Shown one piece after another: positions 33,127 to 45,624 of a stretch of 64,000 bases of DNA. The stretch is from Brassica napus (lineage: Eukaryota > Streptophyta > Magnoliopsida > Brassicales > Brassicaceae). Under the pieces are notes generated by a model that had not been told where the DNA came from, searched no databases, and worked only from the letters and a program-made list of their open reading frames with translations. The first letter of the stretch is position 1. Each line of letters begins with the position of its first letter. The position numbers and the translations under genes were made by a program. The stretch is taken from the NCBI RefSeq assembly GCF_020379485.1, contig NC_063450.1, positions 42,808,681-42,872,680 on the forward strand. Reading direction: 5' to 3'.

Positions 33127-35038
33127 GTACCGAAATCAGTGCTATGCTAGTGTTAGACAGATTTCGACTGTGGGATTAGGAGAAGCCTTCTTATTGAGCT
33201 AGAACTGGATGGAGCTATTTTGAAGAGAGTAAAAAGAGGTTTAATGATTATGGCTGGACCCGGCGATGTGATGCCTATGTACCCCGAAAGGGGATTAAGC
33301 CAATCGTAGTTCTACAACAAAGGGATCACAAGTGCCTAGGAGAGGTGTTTCTCTTTCTAGAAATAGAGAGAAGATGGAAAAGAGACAAAAATGATCCTTC
33401 TCAAAGGAGGGATACCTCCTTATTTATAGAACGAAGAGGTCTAAGGTTTCCTAGTGATCTCCTCTTAAGCCCATTATCTTATAGGCCTTGTTGGGGGCAA
33501 AGCCCATGTCCAACAGTAAGGTATTTGACGAGAGGCGACGAATCGGCTTTGATGCTCGATCAAACATGTCGGTTTGAGGCCAAAGAAAGTATAGAGCTGA
33601 AGCCTAATGAAAAATGTTCTTCTTCTTTTACTCGGCGCAGTTATGAAGATAAATTAAAAACGTAAACATTGCCGACAAAGGGAACTCGAGCTTGTCGCCT
33701 TGTGAAAATGCAGCAATCGTCAGCTCAAAGCGTGATATCACGAGCACTCGCTCGGCACCAGCTTCTCTGCGTCTCTCGTCATATTAAGCTCAATAAGCTC
33801 AACAAGTCATCATGGCCTTGACGACTAAGCTCTCTAACGGGTCTTTTTCTTCAAGAAGACACCCCGAGATGCAGCGGTTCAACACCATACGACAGTCTCG
33901 TGCTTTACTCGGCACGAGCCAACGACATCACCGTCTTAGTGCTCTGACAGTGCTAAAGGATGAATAGCACAAATATTCTGTTTTTACACATCTCATACCG
34001 AGTAAAGACACAAGGAATTGGCCGAGTTATAGCCTGATGACACATCAATAACTTCCTCGGCATATTATTTTGCTCGGACACGACCCGCTTCATCCCTTTT
34101 GCTCGGCCATGTTTCAGAGTAGGAGCTCATCAACTGATTCTCATGGGACATGGACCACCTCGACAATAGCTGATTCGTCGCCTCTCGTCAAATACCTTAC
34201 TTCACGACAAAATCGGTGCTATGCTAGGGATAGACAGATTTCGACTGTAGGATTAGGAGAAGCCTTCTTATTGAGCTAGAACTAGAGGGAGCCATTTTCA
34301 AGACCTTACTGTTGCGTCAAATACCTTACTGCCAATCCATGTAAGACACGACAGATCGGAATGAAGCGTCAACTCGACGCAATGCGCTGACTAAGAAGTA
34401 AAAATTCTCTAATTCTTCAAATTGAGTAGCCAACCGAACGACGACGCGTCAATTCAGTCGGCCGAGCCATTTAACTTCTGGATCTGCCTCTAAAATTCGC
34501 TAAGATTGGTCGCACCATTCACTAGCGAACTGGGGGGACTTACTGTAGGGATTGGATTACATCTTCCCATAAGACCCATCAGTTAGATAGGCCCGGCCCG
34601 TCAGAGTCAGGATCGCCGGCTCGGCACAGAGTATTAAACCGGCTCTTGGATGCTTTTAGTCGACACAAAGGGTCGACTAAAAATACTCTCCTGAGCGGCT
34701 TAATAAAGCGATCTATCCGAAGGCCCGACGGGCCAAAACCCACAGAGGAGAAGACAATTTAGGTCAGAAAGGTCGGACCAACTATATAAAGAAAGCAATA
34801 GGCGACGAAAAGGAGATCCGAAATCGACCACACCTACTTTCGGCGGCTAGAACTAGGTTTCATTTCTCTTTCTATCGCCGATTTGTATTTTCCGGCGAAC
34901 TAGTTTTCGCCGATTTGTTTCTACCGCACATTTCCTCATTTGTAAACCGACTTAACGTTCTCTGATCTAATAAACGTCTTTGTCTCGATCCACCGACAAG
35001 TTCTCGTCTTCTTTTACTAGTTTCTGACAGTTCTCGAT
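33127..35038 (+). mobile_element. LTR-retroelement sequence inserted in the SKP1-like gene
   Basis: Foreign DNA without a clear polyprotein. It includes a direct repeat of about 100 bases (33128-33230 and 34205-34303, sharing 'attaggagaagccttcttat') and an inverted pair of about 30 bases (33519-33549, 34166-34196, 'gtatttgacgagaggcgacg'). A probable 3' LTR lies at 34543-35029. A matching 5' LTR is not evident, so the insertion is composite or truncated. Confidence 0.6.
34543..35029 (+). repeat. Probable LTR (about 487 bp)
   Basis: It starts TGTAGGGATTGG and ends CTGACA, with a purine run ctgggggga just before it. It contains a TATA-like 'ctatataaag' at about 34788 and an AATAAA-like signal near 34970, as expected for U3-R-U5. 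Superfamily not determined. Confidence 0.55.
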
Positions 35039-35263
35039 TCAAACAACGGCCTCGCTCTTGGAAGCAGCAGCCTTGGCGTGCTTCTTGCAGTACTCAATCA
35101 CCTTAGCGAGGATCTCGCTCGTGACGTTAGGAAGCGGGACTCCGTTGTCGACGCAGTCGTCTTCAACCATGTGGGCGATGGTCTTAGACTCAAGATCAGC
35201 TGCCTCATCAACCTCGAAAGACTCACCATCGGAACTCTTCAACACGATCTTCTTCCTCGACAT

Positions 35264-36311
35264 GATTGTGAGAAAATGCAAGAGAAGATTTGAGAGAAGC
35301 GATAAAATATTTCTTTAACTGTACTCGAATAGAAACAAGCACAAAGTTAGATAGACTCAGATTCCTAGATATTGAAGCAGAGTCAGTCTGGTTCACAGTT
35401 TGTCTCGAGACCAAAATTGGCTGATGTAAATTTGTCATTGCATTGCTTTGGTGATGGCATTGAGGAAGAGCTCTTGTCCCAGTTATAGTCCTGTTTTCAA
35501 TCTGTAACTGCATGTCATGATACATAGGAATAATACTCTTTCTGGGTAGAAAGCAGAGAAAGAAGGATAGTTTATGGCAATTTTGCAGGTGTTAAGATTA
35601 CCGGAATCCGCTCATGGAGACTTTTTTAGCTTCCATATGAAACCTTGGACTTTAACCGATTTCAAATCTCCTGATAAAGAGTGACAAAGTTAATATATAA
35701 GCAACACTATTAACAAAAATAATTCAAAAAATTAGGAAAGAAAGATTCAGGTCCGTTATGCAGTGGAGCATAAAAATTTCTGAAGTTTTCATGTCCATCG
35801 ATGTCATCTTTTTCACTTGAGGTTCTCCTTTGAAAGAAAGAAACACAATTATACAAAGATACATGTCTTTTTGTAGCCTGTTTGCCTTCAAGACTTTAGC
35901 CTTTCTAAAGAGTGACTAATTCTCTAGACGCATGTGTGGTTCATACATAGCTCAGGGAAAGCACAAAAGTATTATGTGAAAGTATATACTGGTACTTTTG
36001 AAATCTCCGGTTGAAACCTTATGTTTCTAAATTTCTGTTCACAATAAAATATTTAGATAATAGAAAATTAGTATCTCACAAATCCTAACACAAAAAAATG
36101 TTCAAATACCAGCCAAAAGCATAGAAACAGCATGAGATGCAAAAAAAATACGAGTAAGACAAACCTGCAAATGGCTTTTTACATGATAAAATCATAAACA
36201 TATGTATTTAATAACCAAACCGGACATGAAAGTGTAATCCATAAATATAAAGGATTTGCTGATGTGGACATCTTTAGGAGAGTGTAAAACTCATTTATTA
36301 TAATATAATAA
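35264..36311. other. Intergenic stretch upstream of the SKP1-like pseudogene
   Basis: Contains the old promoter side of the pseudogene and AT-rich sequence. No further gene or element recognised. Confidence 0.5.
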
Positions 36312-36340
36312 CTAGTATTATCACTCCGTGCTAAGCACGG
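36312..36340 (-). mobile_element. Helitron 3' terminus (minus orientation)
   Basis: On the minus strand a perfect 6-bp-stem hairpin (ccgtgc/gcacgg, 36326-36340) is followed after about ten bases by CTAG and a T flank at 36311. This is the hairpin plus CTRR end of Helitrons. The matching 5' end of this copy was not located. Confidence 0.65.
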
Positions 36341-36414
36341 GTAAATCTTTGCTTGCATTTAAATTTTTTAAAAATTAAATTATAATAGTTTTATTTTTTT
36401 GCTTTTTATCAAAA

Positions 36415-38042
36415 TCTTCATATATATTAAATAAAAAGTCATTTAAGTGACTTTTGCTTAGGTATCAATCATAGAGAGAGTTTAAGAAAATTGTTATAAT
36501 TTGATTGGTTGAATAATATATAATTTATAATTATTTTAATTGGATCTAAATAAAAGGTAAGTCTAAAACTAATTAATATCACTTACCAAATAGTGTAAAT
36601 GATATTACAAATAATAATTTATGGTAACTAACTGTCAAAATTATAGAAAGTGTAATAATATTTGATTAATTCTTTTTATATTTATATACTTCATAAAATA
36701 ATTAGTAGAACACAATTTCTAGAAATCGATATAATGATTTCATATTCTTATATAAAACATTATATTCATATATATAGAATTATAATAACTATTAATGTCT
36801 TATAATGTCATGACTTATAAGTCATTTATAAAAAAATAAAGCATTTATAAAATTATCTATCATGGCTTACAAAATTATTTTATCTTAATTTTAAATTATT
36901 TATATGATTTATAAAACATTTATAAAAAATAAAAATTCTCCTATATATTAAACTAGAAGTCAGTTAAATGAATTTTGCTTACATATCGATCATTTGTGAA
37001 GTCTTAAGATTTTTTTTTATAATTTGCTTGGTCGATAATTTAGATTTGAAATAAAAAATCTAGATCCAATTAATATCACTTGCTCAAAAATCTAAATTAT
37101 ATTACAAATATTGATTTATGGTAACTAATTGTTGAAATTATATAAAGGATATTAACGCTTGATTAATTCACTTTTTATATTCATAAACTACACAATATAA
37201 TAAATGGAACTTTTTTAAAAAATTAATTATTTTAATTATATCTAAAATAAAAGGCAAATATAAAACTAATTACTATCACTTGCCAAATAATCTAAATGAT
37301 ATTACAAATCATAATTAATGGTAGCTAATTTTCAAAAATATAGAAAGTGTACTAATGTTTGATCAATTATTTTTGTATTTATATACTACATAAAATAATG
37401 AATATAAAACAATTTATAGATATTTCATATTCATATAAAAATATAGTCGTATCTATAACAATTACTAATCTCTTATAATGTCTATATATGTTTGATAAAT
37501 AATTAGGCTTTGAAGATTGGAAAGATTGTATATTAACGGATCATGTGAGAACTTTGATTTAAAAAATGTTTTGCATTTAAGTCAAATAATATAGTGAATA
37601 AAATAATTTTATGATTGAAAATAATTCTAAGATGGAATTTTGGTTCGTTGATTGTATGTTTTGTATTACTATTTAGAGAAAGAAATAAATATTTGACAAA
37701 AATATGTAAAAAGTTAGAAAAACATTAGCAAAAATTTAGTAAAAAGAACGAAATGATAACGAGAAAAATAAGAAGAGACCCAAGAAGATGCATAATATAT
37801 GTTGGAGAAGTTAATGTGATAATTACATATATAATTCCACAAGCATTTGTTATTACTAAATATTCATTAGTTATTTTTACATTAAATTTATAGAAACTTT
37901 ACAATTTATTTTCAAACTAATTGAAGTTAAAAATTATATTTTTTAATGTTTATAATTGTTATTCAAAATTTATGACATTATATACATAATATATATTTTT
38001 CTTATAATATTTATATCCGCGAATTCGCGGACAACCAACTAG
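36415..38042 (+). mobile_element. Non-autonomous Helitron, probably composite
   Basis: It ends with a hairpin tccgcgaattcgcgga (38016-38031) followed by CTAG at 38039-38042 and a T flank. A Helitron-like 5' end (A flank, then TCTTCATATATATTAA) is at 36415. A second related 5' end (TCTCCTATATATTAAAC) is at about 36937. Internal sequence repeats in about three related modules ('taatatcacttgccaaata' type at 36590, 37070 and 37280), so one element may sit within or beside another of the same family. No protein is encoded. Confidence 0.65.
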
Positions 38043-38210
38043 TTGAACTTATTTAGACACATTTTTCTGAAGCTGGATATCACCTAGAAATATCATATTT
38101 GATCCATTTTTATTTGATTTTTTTGTAGCTAAGTCTTCTTTATAATAAAGTTACCTAAAATTAATATAATTAAAAACCCAAAAAACTTAACATGTATATA
38201 AGATAGTCAA

Positions 38211-39242
38211 TCCCCTATATATTATTTGAGAAACATTACAACTTCTTTTTGTAGCCACATGTCATCATTAGAATGATTCTTAGAATCATTAGAGAAATAT
38301 GTTGGTTCATCTAATTATATAATAAGTTTTTTATTAAACTAACAATAAATTTATCATTAATGTACTTTATTATTTTCTTAAATAAAATTTACGGAATTGC
38401 CTAATGTGGCTAAAGTATATATGACAATTAATGATTATGAATAATAAATATTTGATAAAAAATAGTGTATCTTCTATCATATTTGTTTAATTTTGAACTA
38501 TTAAATAAATTAAACAACCACAATAACCATATAATAAAAAGTAAGATTTTTATTTATATGTTATATTTTGAATTTTTACAAACGGCTATAAATTACTAAA
38601 ACTGTTAAAAATCTCACATTCAAATTTTATGATCCATGGTTTAAAATTTTTGTTATGACAAAATACAAATGATTACAAAAATTATATAAGTAAGAAGTCT
38701 AATTTAATTAATTATTAAGATTAATATATATATATCATTTTTAATTAAACTATAAACCATATAAAATACAATATTTTAGTTTCAAAATTTACTTTGATTA
38801 ATTTTTGTGATAAAAGTTTTGAACGATCATTGACAACTTATTTTTTTTTAAATTATAAATTAATAAAACTATTAATCCCACAATGAAAATTTTGTTATCT
38901 GTAATTTAATTTTTTTCTATAAAAGATACAAATGATCAAAAAAACTATATGAGTAGAAATCATCATTTAATAGACATTAATAGTAAAAATATACTAAAAT
39001 ATATTATCTATGTTAGTATCATTTAAATTTAATAACATATCCTATCAAATATAAAAAAAATATTTTTTTGATTAATAAAATTGATTTATATGTTCGCACC
39101 AATTTAATTATATATTTAATAGTTACTGACTTTTAATTATTTAATATATATTTATTATTTCATAATATATAAAAATATTTAATACATAAAATAATTTATA
39201 TATATAATGTTGATCTCGCGCAAGGCGCGGATCTTAACCTAG
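38211..39242 (+). mobile_element. Non-autonomous Helitron, 1032 bp
   Basis: The 5' end A|TCCCCTATATATTATTTG and the 3' end, with hairpin cgcgc-aag-gcgcg (about 39216-39228) then CTAG|T, give both expected termini with the A...T insertion site. The interior is AT-rich and without RepHel coding sequence. It lies 168 bp after the previous Helitron. Confidence 0.75.
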
Positions 39243-40165
39243 TTTTTATGTAATAGACTTGCAAAAAGTTTGTAGATAGGTTATTAATATGCTGTGTTAT
39301 TAGAAAAAAAATAGATATGTGAAATGGTCAAGCCATAAAAACAAATTTGTAAATACCCAATTTGAATCACAGAGTAGTTGATCCTCTTTTCCCTCGGTGG
39401 AGTAGCTATTGCATCATTATTTGTTAGCCAATGGATATGATTTCTTCAAAGCTACAAAAAAAAAACAAAATAGCAATTTGAGTAACATGTGCGAGAGAAT
39501 CAGAGAATAACTAAGGATACCACTTGTTTTCATTTATGTACGGTTCTGCTCGTAGTTTATAGCAGAAAAGATTCCTTTGTTTTTTTTTTTGAAACACGAG
39601 AAGATTCCTTTGTTCTTTTTTTTTTTTTGAACGACAGAGATTCCTTTGTTTTGTTTATCTTTTTTCTTCTTCCCTCTCCATTTCTGTTTTTTTATTAAAG
39701 TACGTTAAATCGTTTCATAAAGATATGACATAGAAAGAACAGATTTGTAAATACTCATTTTGTTGATAATAGAGTTGAGATGCTTATCGTTACCTTGATT
39801 GCTGCAAACTTTTGATTTCCATTCTTATATTAAAAAAATTAAGTTTTGAGACAGAACACACTCCAATGCCATTTTTAATCTGAAATGAACAAAAGAGACT
39901 ATTAATCGAGAATGAGAGGAAAGTGTATATAATTAAGAATGATCATTTAAAAAATATTAAACTAAAAATTATCATTTGTATGGAGTTTGTTTCTGATCAG
40001 AGAAAGATCAGACAATTAATTTTAACATAATAATTCGACAACATTTATTTTACGTGTTAATTAAAATAATTTCAAAAGTTTGAATGAAATTGATTCATTC
40101 ATGACAAGAATTCAATCGGTTAATGATTTTTTTTATTTCTTATAGAATCAGTTAGACATAGGCAT
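39243..40165. other. Intergenic stretch with a thrice-repeated short word
   Basis: AT-rich. The word 'agattcctttgtt' followed by a T-run occurs three times at 39568-39652. No gene recognised. Confidence 0.5.
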
Positions 40166-40179
40166 TTAGGTACCGATAG

Positions 40180-40395
40180 TTTTTTTAGGTATTGGATTTT
40201 TGGGTTTGAAATTAAATTTTATTCGAATATTATAAATTTTTGGACAGGGTTCGGACTCGAAATCTTCAGGGTCCGGATCGTTTTTTTTTGGGTGTTGGAT
40301 ATTTGAGTTTAAAATTAAACTTTGTTCGGATATTATAATTTTTGGACGGGGCTCGGACTTGGATCCTTCCGGGTCCGGATAGGTTTTTAGGAACC
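40180..40395. repeat. Tandem duplication of about 110 bp
   Basis: Two units sharing 'gaaattaaattttattcgaa'-like sequence, then 'ttggac' and a 'ggtccggat' end. The style matches the GGGTC-rich element at 56783-57509 and the block at 7480-8000. Confidence 0.7.
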
Positions 40396-40549
40396 TAGAA
40401 ATATCCAAATAACTTATGTGTTTAGAAATGTCATTAAACAAATTTATAAAAAGGTAAAAACTAACACCCACACAAACGTACAGATCAATCTCTAGTAACA
40501 CTTAAAACCACAACCATCACAAAGGCTATAAAGACCCTCACGACGAATA

Positions 40550-43080
40550 GGATTTTGGTTGAGAAAAATTCCGCTCGACCAGTTTGGAGTTGGTTCGACC
40601 ACAATTAAAAATAAAAATCGACCCAGTGATTATTGTCTCGACGGGACTGTCTTGTGGTCGATAGACCTTCCCTTGATAGTTTTGACCGAGTGTTAATTAA
40701 AATGGACGATTTATATTTAAGCTGGACGATTTTATCCGAAAGCAAGACTAGATTCGACGGACTAGAAACGTTGGTTGAAAACTGCCCGAAAAGACCGTTC
40801 AGATGCTTGGTCGGTCATGTGCGATGCACATGATTTTCACCTGCTTGCTTTCTGGACCAGTCATGTGACGTGCACCTGCTTACATGTCTGCTTGATTCAT
40901 TAAAAAATCATGTACAAGTCACCAGCTGCTTGATGTTTCTTCATGGGAAGGAAATGAGTTTATGTCATGGGAAGGAAATGAGTTTATGTCATGGAAGGGA
41001 AAGTGTGATTCAGCTCACCACTTGTCTCTTAATTCTGTCCTTTCTTGCTGACTCTTCCTATGCTGATATCCTCTCATTTATTAACCTCTGGTCTTCCTGG
41101 GCGAGCTCATTAAGCCCAAAACCAGACTGAAAATTCAGAGAGAAAGAAAGAAAGATGAGAGAAAAAACTGTGAGAAATATTGGTTGAAAAATTCAGAAAA
41201 AATCAGGAAAGAGAAGTGATCTTGGACGACCATTTCTCACCATCTTGTGACTTAAATCAGTGAGTATTTGGGTGGTAAAGAGTTGGAGATTTGGTGTCCT
41301 GAAGTTGAAAATCACTCATGTTCTTCAGCCTTTGATTTTAATCGGTAAAGATGTAAGTTATTGTGTGGATAATTTTTATGTGAGCATTTCTGTTGGATTG
41401 ACTGCGATTCAGATTTGTTCTGATTGAGTCCAACCTTGTCTTGATGTGGTACTGATCAGGTTTGGCGTGGCTTCATCTTAAAGTGGTGTATCAGTTGAGT
41501 TCAAACAGTGTTTGATTTGAACCAGTAAACTGTTTTGCCTTTTGATCCAGATCAGTTTAGATTGTAACCAGCTGGCTTAGTTGTTGATCTTCCTCTCTGG
41601 ATTAATTTCTTAATCCCTTGTGTGGATTTATATTAGTTCAGTTCATGGTCCCCTATCATCTAGAAAACTTAGCTGAAACGATTTATGTTTGAACCGAACT
41701 GAAGCTGCCTTGAACTTGTCTTAGTAGTTGTCCTGAATTTTGAACCTTGGGGTTGAACCGGACTGATTAACCTTTGTTCCAACCGTTCTGTTATTGGTAC
41801 AGATGGAGTGGTCGGATCAGCCGGATCGTTGTGGTGGTTTTAATTCGAGAATGTTCCAGAAGCCGAGTGTGATTAGCTTGAGCTCGAGTCTAGTCTTCCT
41901 TAGCCAATCTCATGGATTTAAAGGTGAATCTAGATAGATGATTGATGAGTTTTAGGATTAAGTGTTGCTTGATTGAAATTACTGATTATGCTTGTTTGAT
42001 AAGTAAGTCGTTAATTTATATTGAATGGTTAGATGTTTACTTACTTATGTAAACACTTCAAAATTATTATGATTTATTCTTTGAGGTTCATCCCAAGCCT
42101 TAGTACTTGTTCTCAAGTAATAATTTAACGATTAGTACCGTGACTGGTCCTGCGAATGGAACCAGGTCATGAAGACAAGATGATGGAGAGCACCCAGGAG
42201 ACCGTGTATTGCATGACGATGCAGTGTCGGATGTTCATATTGGACATTCGACGATGATGGTGATGCTAACTCGCTAGACTCGTTTAGCCTTTGTGATTTC
42301 TCGGGTCTAGCATATATATATGTATGATTATATGAGTGATATGGAAGACGGGAATAGGAAGCGAGGTATAAGATAAGATTCACATCGATGGAATGATAGA
42401 CCTTATATATGTATTTTTATTAGTTATGGAATATATTTCCACTGCATACAAATGGAGTTGATTGCTTGTGATATTATTAATATACGTTGGGTGTGGGACT
42501 AGGCTCACTGAGCAAACTAGTTACTCATGACTCATTTGTGACGCAGATAACCAGTAGACAGGAGACCTTACTCTAGGACTGGAAGGAACAACATTAGCCA
42601 GCGGTAGTTTTATCATCCTTGCAAAGTCGTTTTGATATTTCTTATGTATAAGATTTGTTGACCGAAAACCTCGAGGTTATATATAACAAATTTCGTAAGA
42701 TGCTTTTGAATGATATATAAAGAATGTTTTTAAAGTACGAGTTTCATATGATATTAGTCCTTGTCCGGACGAACTAACTATCGGTTATTGCTTTTTCGGG
42801 TTGAAAAGCCTAGAGTGATATCTGATAGGAGCGTTGGTGTTCTTGGGTTGTTGGTCTAAGGCGATCGAAAGTATTCTGAGAACCTCTGATCGACCATCGA
42901 AAAATATCGACCGTGTCATTTCCAGTCATCTACAATCGGGGGTGTACAGCGTAAGGCAGACCCTAATTAGCATTCTCTTTCTTTAAGTGCAGAAAACATC
43001 AAAATATATTGATAACTTTTGCATTCTTTTTGTTTGTGCAGAAAGTTCAGAAATCAAAGATTAGATTGGAGGATATGATA
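40550..43080. other. Probable LTR-retroelement debris
   Basis: A 2.5-kb stretch of moderate GC without coding frames. It has 'gtcgacc'-type words at both ends (about 40575 and 42890), a 24-base tandem duplication at 40944-40991 ('gggaaggaaatgagtttatg'), and a block 'gtgtgggactaggctcactg' near 42490 of a type I associate with large plant LTRs. I could not fix ends or a target duplication. A solo LTR is a reasonable guess. Confidence 0.35.
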
Positions 43081-43483
43081 AACGACTTGTAAAATATGCC
43101 TAAGACACTTGGTGGATCGAGTCTCTTGGTTGACCACGAAGACAAAACTGGACAATGGTTCGGCTCTTAACAACTGGGACACCAATCAATTTGTGAGCCC
43201 CAAGAACTAAAAGTTTATACGTAAACTAGACCCTTGAGCTCAACGAAGTCATAACTTGAACCAAGCCCAAATCGAACACACAAGACTGGACTCTCATATC
43301 ATGTAAACCTTGTGGGCAACGTTTCAATATTTCAGCATCTATCAGGCGATTTAGTATTAGAATGAAACTGAGCATATTTGTCACGGTAAAAAAGGGAATT
43401 TTGAAGGCAGTCTTGATACAGGGAGAGGAGGCCAAATAAAATACATCCACCACTTCAAAAACATTACTGCTTTAGGATTATTC

Positions 43484-43711
43484 TTTTTTTTTTTTTTTTT
43501 TGATAATCCAGGGTTCCCCGCTTCGCGGGTCATTCCCTGGGCCCGGTCAGGCAGCGGGCCGGCTTCACCCGGGAGGGTATGTCCTGAGCCCGAAGGCCCA
43601 GTACCCGCTTTTGTGACAGGGATGAGCAGTTCGCCTCCGGCTGGCGTCGAACCCGGAAGCATGACAATTGGCCCCCAAGGCTCTAAACAGTAGAGCTGAC
43701 TCATCCCGTCG
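43484..43711 (-). mobile_element. tRNA-derived SINE
   Basis: On the minus strand a GC-rich body of about 205 bases, with a Pol III box B (GGTTCGACGCC) near its 5' end, runs into an A-tail of about 18 bases. The element is flanked by the 9-bp target duplication GGATTATTC (43475-43483 and 43712-43720). These are the features of a Brassicaceae tRNA-related SINE; the exact family is not assigned. It sits about 180 bases downstream of the next gene's stop codon. Confidence 0.88.
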
Positions 43712-43888
43712 GGATTATTCAAACAGGGCTTTATTGTTTCTAGACCCATGGAGATAACGAAGTACATGAAAATGCAGAAAAATAAGAACTGAGTTTCAAG
43801 TGATTGGCAACATTGGTATGCCTAAGATCATTCTGAGAACAACTCATTTTTGTAGCAAAACCACACGCATTATCACAATATGATCCAG

Positions 43889-44937
43889 TCACGCCTTTAT
43901 AGCGTCAGCTCTTGGTTTCCATAGCCCTAGCCTGTATTTCTGGCTGTATTTCAGTATCAGCTTCCTCTGCAAAACCAAAAATTAAAATTGTCAAAAAAAA
44001 AAAATCATGATCGAGCCAAATATAGTTGTTAACGTGAAGATTTTTTTTTGTTTTGAATGAAACATAAAAATTTTAAGTCAACATATCAAAACATTTGATG
44101 GTGTTGTTCATTTAATTGAAATGAGCGATGTCTTAGTGAGTGACAGAAACTGTGGACAAGCCTACATGTCATGCTTTTTGAAATGATACCAAGACTACCC
44201 GATAATAGGAACTATACACATCTCTATCAGTCTCTTTGTGCATGAAAATTTCAAGAAATCAACTTTTTTCTCCTTTTCTCTCCTTAACTTGTATAGTAGT
44301 CACTTCCACTAAAGTACGTAACGGGAACAAGTTCAAGGTATCAGATTATTTCATTCCTAACATATATTATTACCAGAATAAAACGAAACGCCCACTGAAA
44401 GCTCTGTAAACCGTAGAGCAGAACAGAGACTCGATACTTACATGTTTGCAAGGGATGCCAAACTTCTTGAGCTTGAGGGTACGAGTCACGAGCAGTTTGG
44501 AAAGATCAACTAACTCAGCTTCAAGCCTGGCAACGTGGGTCTCAACTCCTCCGCCAATCCCACTCAAGAACTCGGGAATCCCAACCTTCACTGCAAAAAT
44601 CACAATATATCAAAAAGAGAATGTGATCCAAGAGATGTCTCTGCAAACTACAATCACTGAAAATGAAACGATACACAGAGTGATAAAAATGATTCCTTTT
44701 GATTATAAAAACTGGAAACAGTGAAAACCCACTAATTATTTCGACTAGCATTCGAAGCCTAAGGAGCTCTGAAGTAACGAATCGATACATAAGCGAAGAA
44801 GCAAAATCGAAATGAAAAAGTCGGTTACCTGCGTAAGGAGCTGGTTTTGAATAGAATCTAGCGAGGCTTGGAGTCGAAAAAGGTTGAGTTTTCCTCAGAA
44901 CAGATCTCGCGCTCTGTATCATTTGCATCCACGCCAT
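43889..44937 (-). CDS. Small conserved protein, probably mitochondrial (111 aa)
   Basis: Three exons on the minus strand: 44829-44937, 44442-44590 and 43889-43966, with GT-AG introns and all phases kept (336 bases). The N-terminus is rich in Ser, Arg and Ala without acidic residues (MAWMQMIQSARSVLRK...), as in mitochondrial presequences. The body has a helical segment (VETHVARLEAELVDLSKLL) and a basic conserved end (RKLILKYSQKYRLGLWKPRA). Size and basic C-terminus would suit an organellar ribosomal or assembly factor, but I do not recognise the family. The position fits the Arabidopsis At5g26800 neighbourhood. Confidence 0.72.
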
Positions 44938-45100
44938 TATCGGAGCTTTTTTTTCTTGCAACAGTCTCAGGCGCCGACGAGTCTTCTTCCTTAGCTAGAG
45001 ACTTGGGGTTTCTGATGGATACGGCGTCGTTTAACCGAAAACGAGGAAGAAGCTCACGATTGTTTGTTTTAAACGGCCCAAGCCCATTAGCCCAAATCAA

Positions 45101-45624
45101 ACAAACTTTTGTGTATTTTTTCCCGCGTGGTCCTTTTTAACATTTGATTTTTGCTTGAAGAGTGATTAGGTTCCTACTTCCTACCTAATCGTTGAATAAA
45201 ATTTTGATTACCATTTCAAATTAACAAATATCTCAAAGTCGAAGACTATTCCTATTTTGATTTTTTTTTTTTAAATATTTATAAAAGAAAATGAAATCAT
45301 ATTGATGAACAATTTTTCCTTTTCGGGGTTTGTTGGATTTGAACACTAACTACCAAAACATAACATGATATGATCAGTCTTTTTTTGGGCAAACATGACA
45401 TGATATGATCATTCAGAAATAGAAATCAAAACTAAAACAAACTACGGCGAGTCACGAGTGAACATCACGCGCATCCTTGAACAACAGCATCAGTATCTCC
45501 GCCGTTGTTTTACCACTAGCGTACGGTGGAAACAGACCAATTGGAAGATAAAATTAAGCAAAAAAAGAAATCCCAAAACTCTACGGCAATAAATAAAAAC
45601 AAAATCCTAAGTGAAATTCAAAAT
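45101..45624. other. Intergenic stretch
   Basis: No supported gene. A plus-strand frame (45526-45795) is low-complexity and overlaps the minus-strand candidate below. Confidence 0.4.

Larger units (their letters stand above)
32853..35263 (-). pseudogene. SKP1-like (ASK) pseudogene split by an insertion
   Basis: The N-terminal half starts with ATG at 35263 ([20 protein letters not shown]) and contains the BTB/POZ-like SKP1 fold up to [10 protein letters not shown] near 35040. The C-terminal half resumes at about 33125 ([12 protein letters not shown]), continues as [20 protein letters not shown] and ends with a stop at 32853. SKP1 proteins link F-box proteins to cullin in SCF ubiquitin ligases. 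About 1.9 kb of foreign DNA separates the halves, and one base is missing after the WDAQFMK codons near 33066, which shifts the frame. The two halves otherwise cover the whole family length. Confidence 0.88.

Noticed and set aside
33345..33665. 106-codon frame as a gene
   Set aside because: It lies inside LTR-element sequence interrupting the SKP1-like pseudogene, with no recognisable domain.
39489..39698. Phe-rich 69-codon frame as a membrane protein
   Set aside because: The frame is created by three repeats of a short word plus T-runs.
40166..40501. 111-codon frame with SEPRPKI repeats
   Set aside because: It is one strand of a 110-bp tandem duplication of repeat sequence. Similar frames arise from other GGGTC-rich elements in the window.
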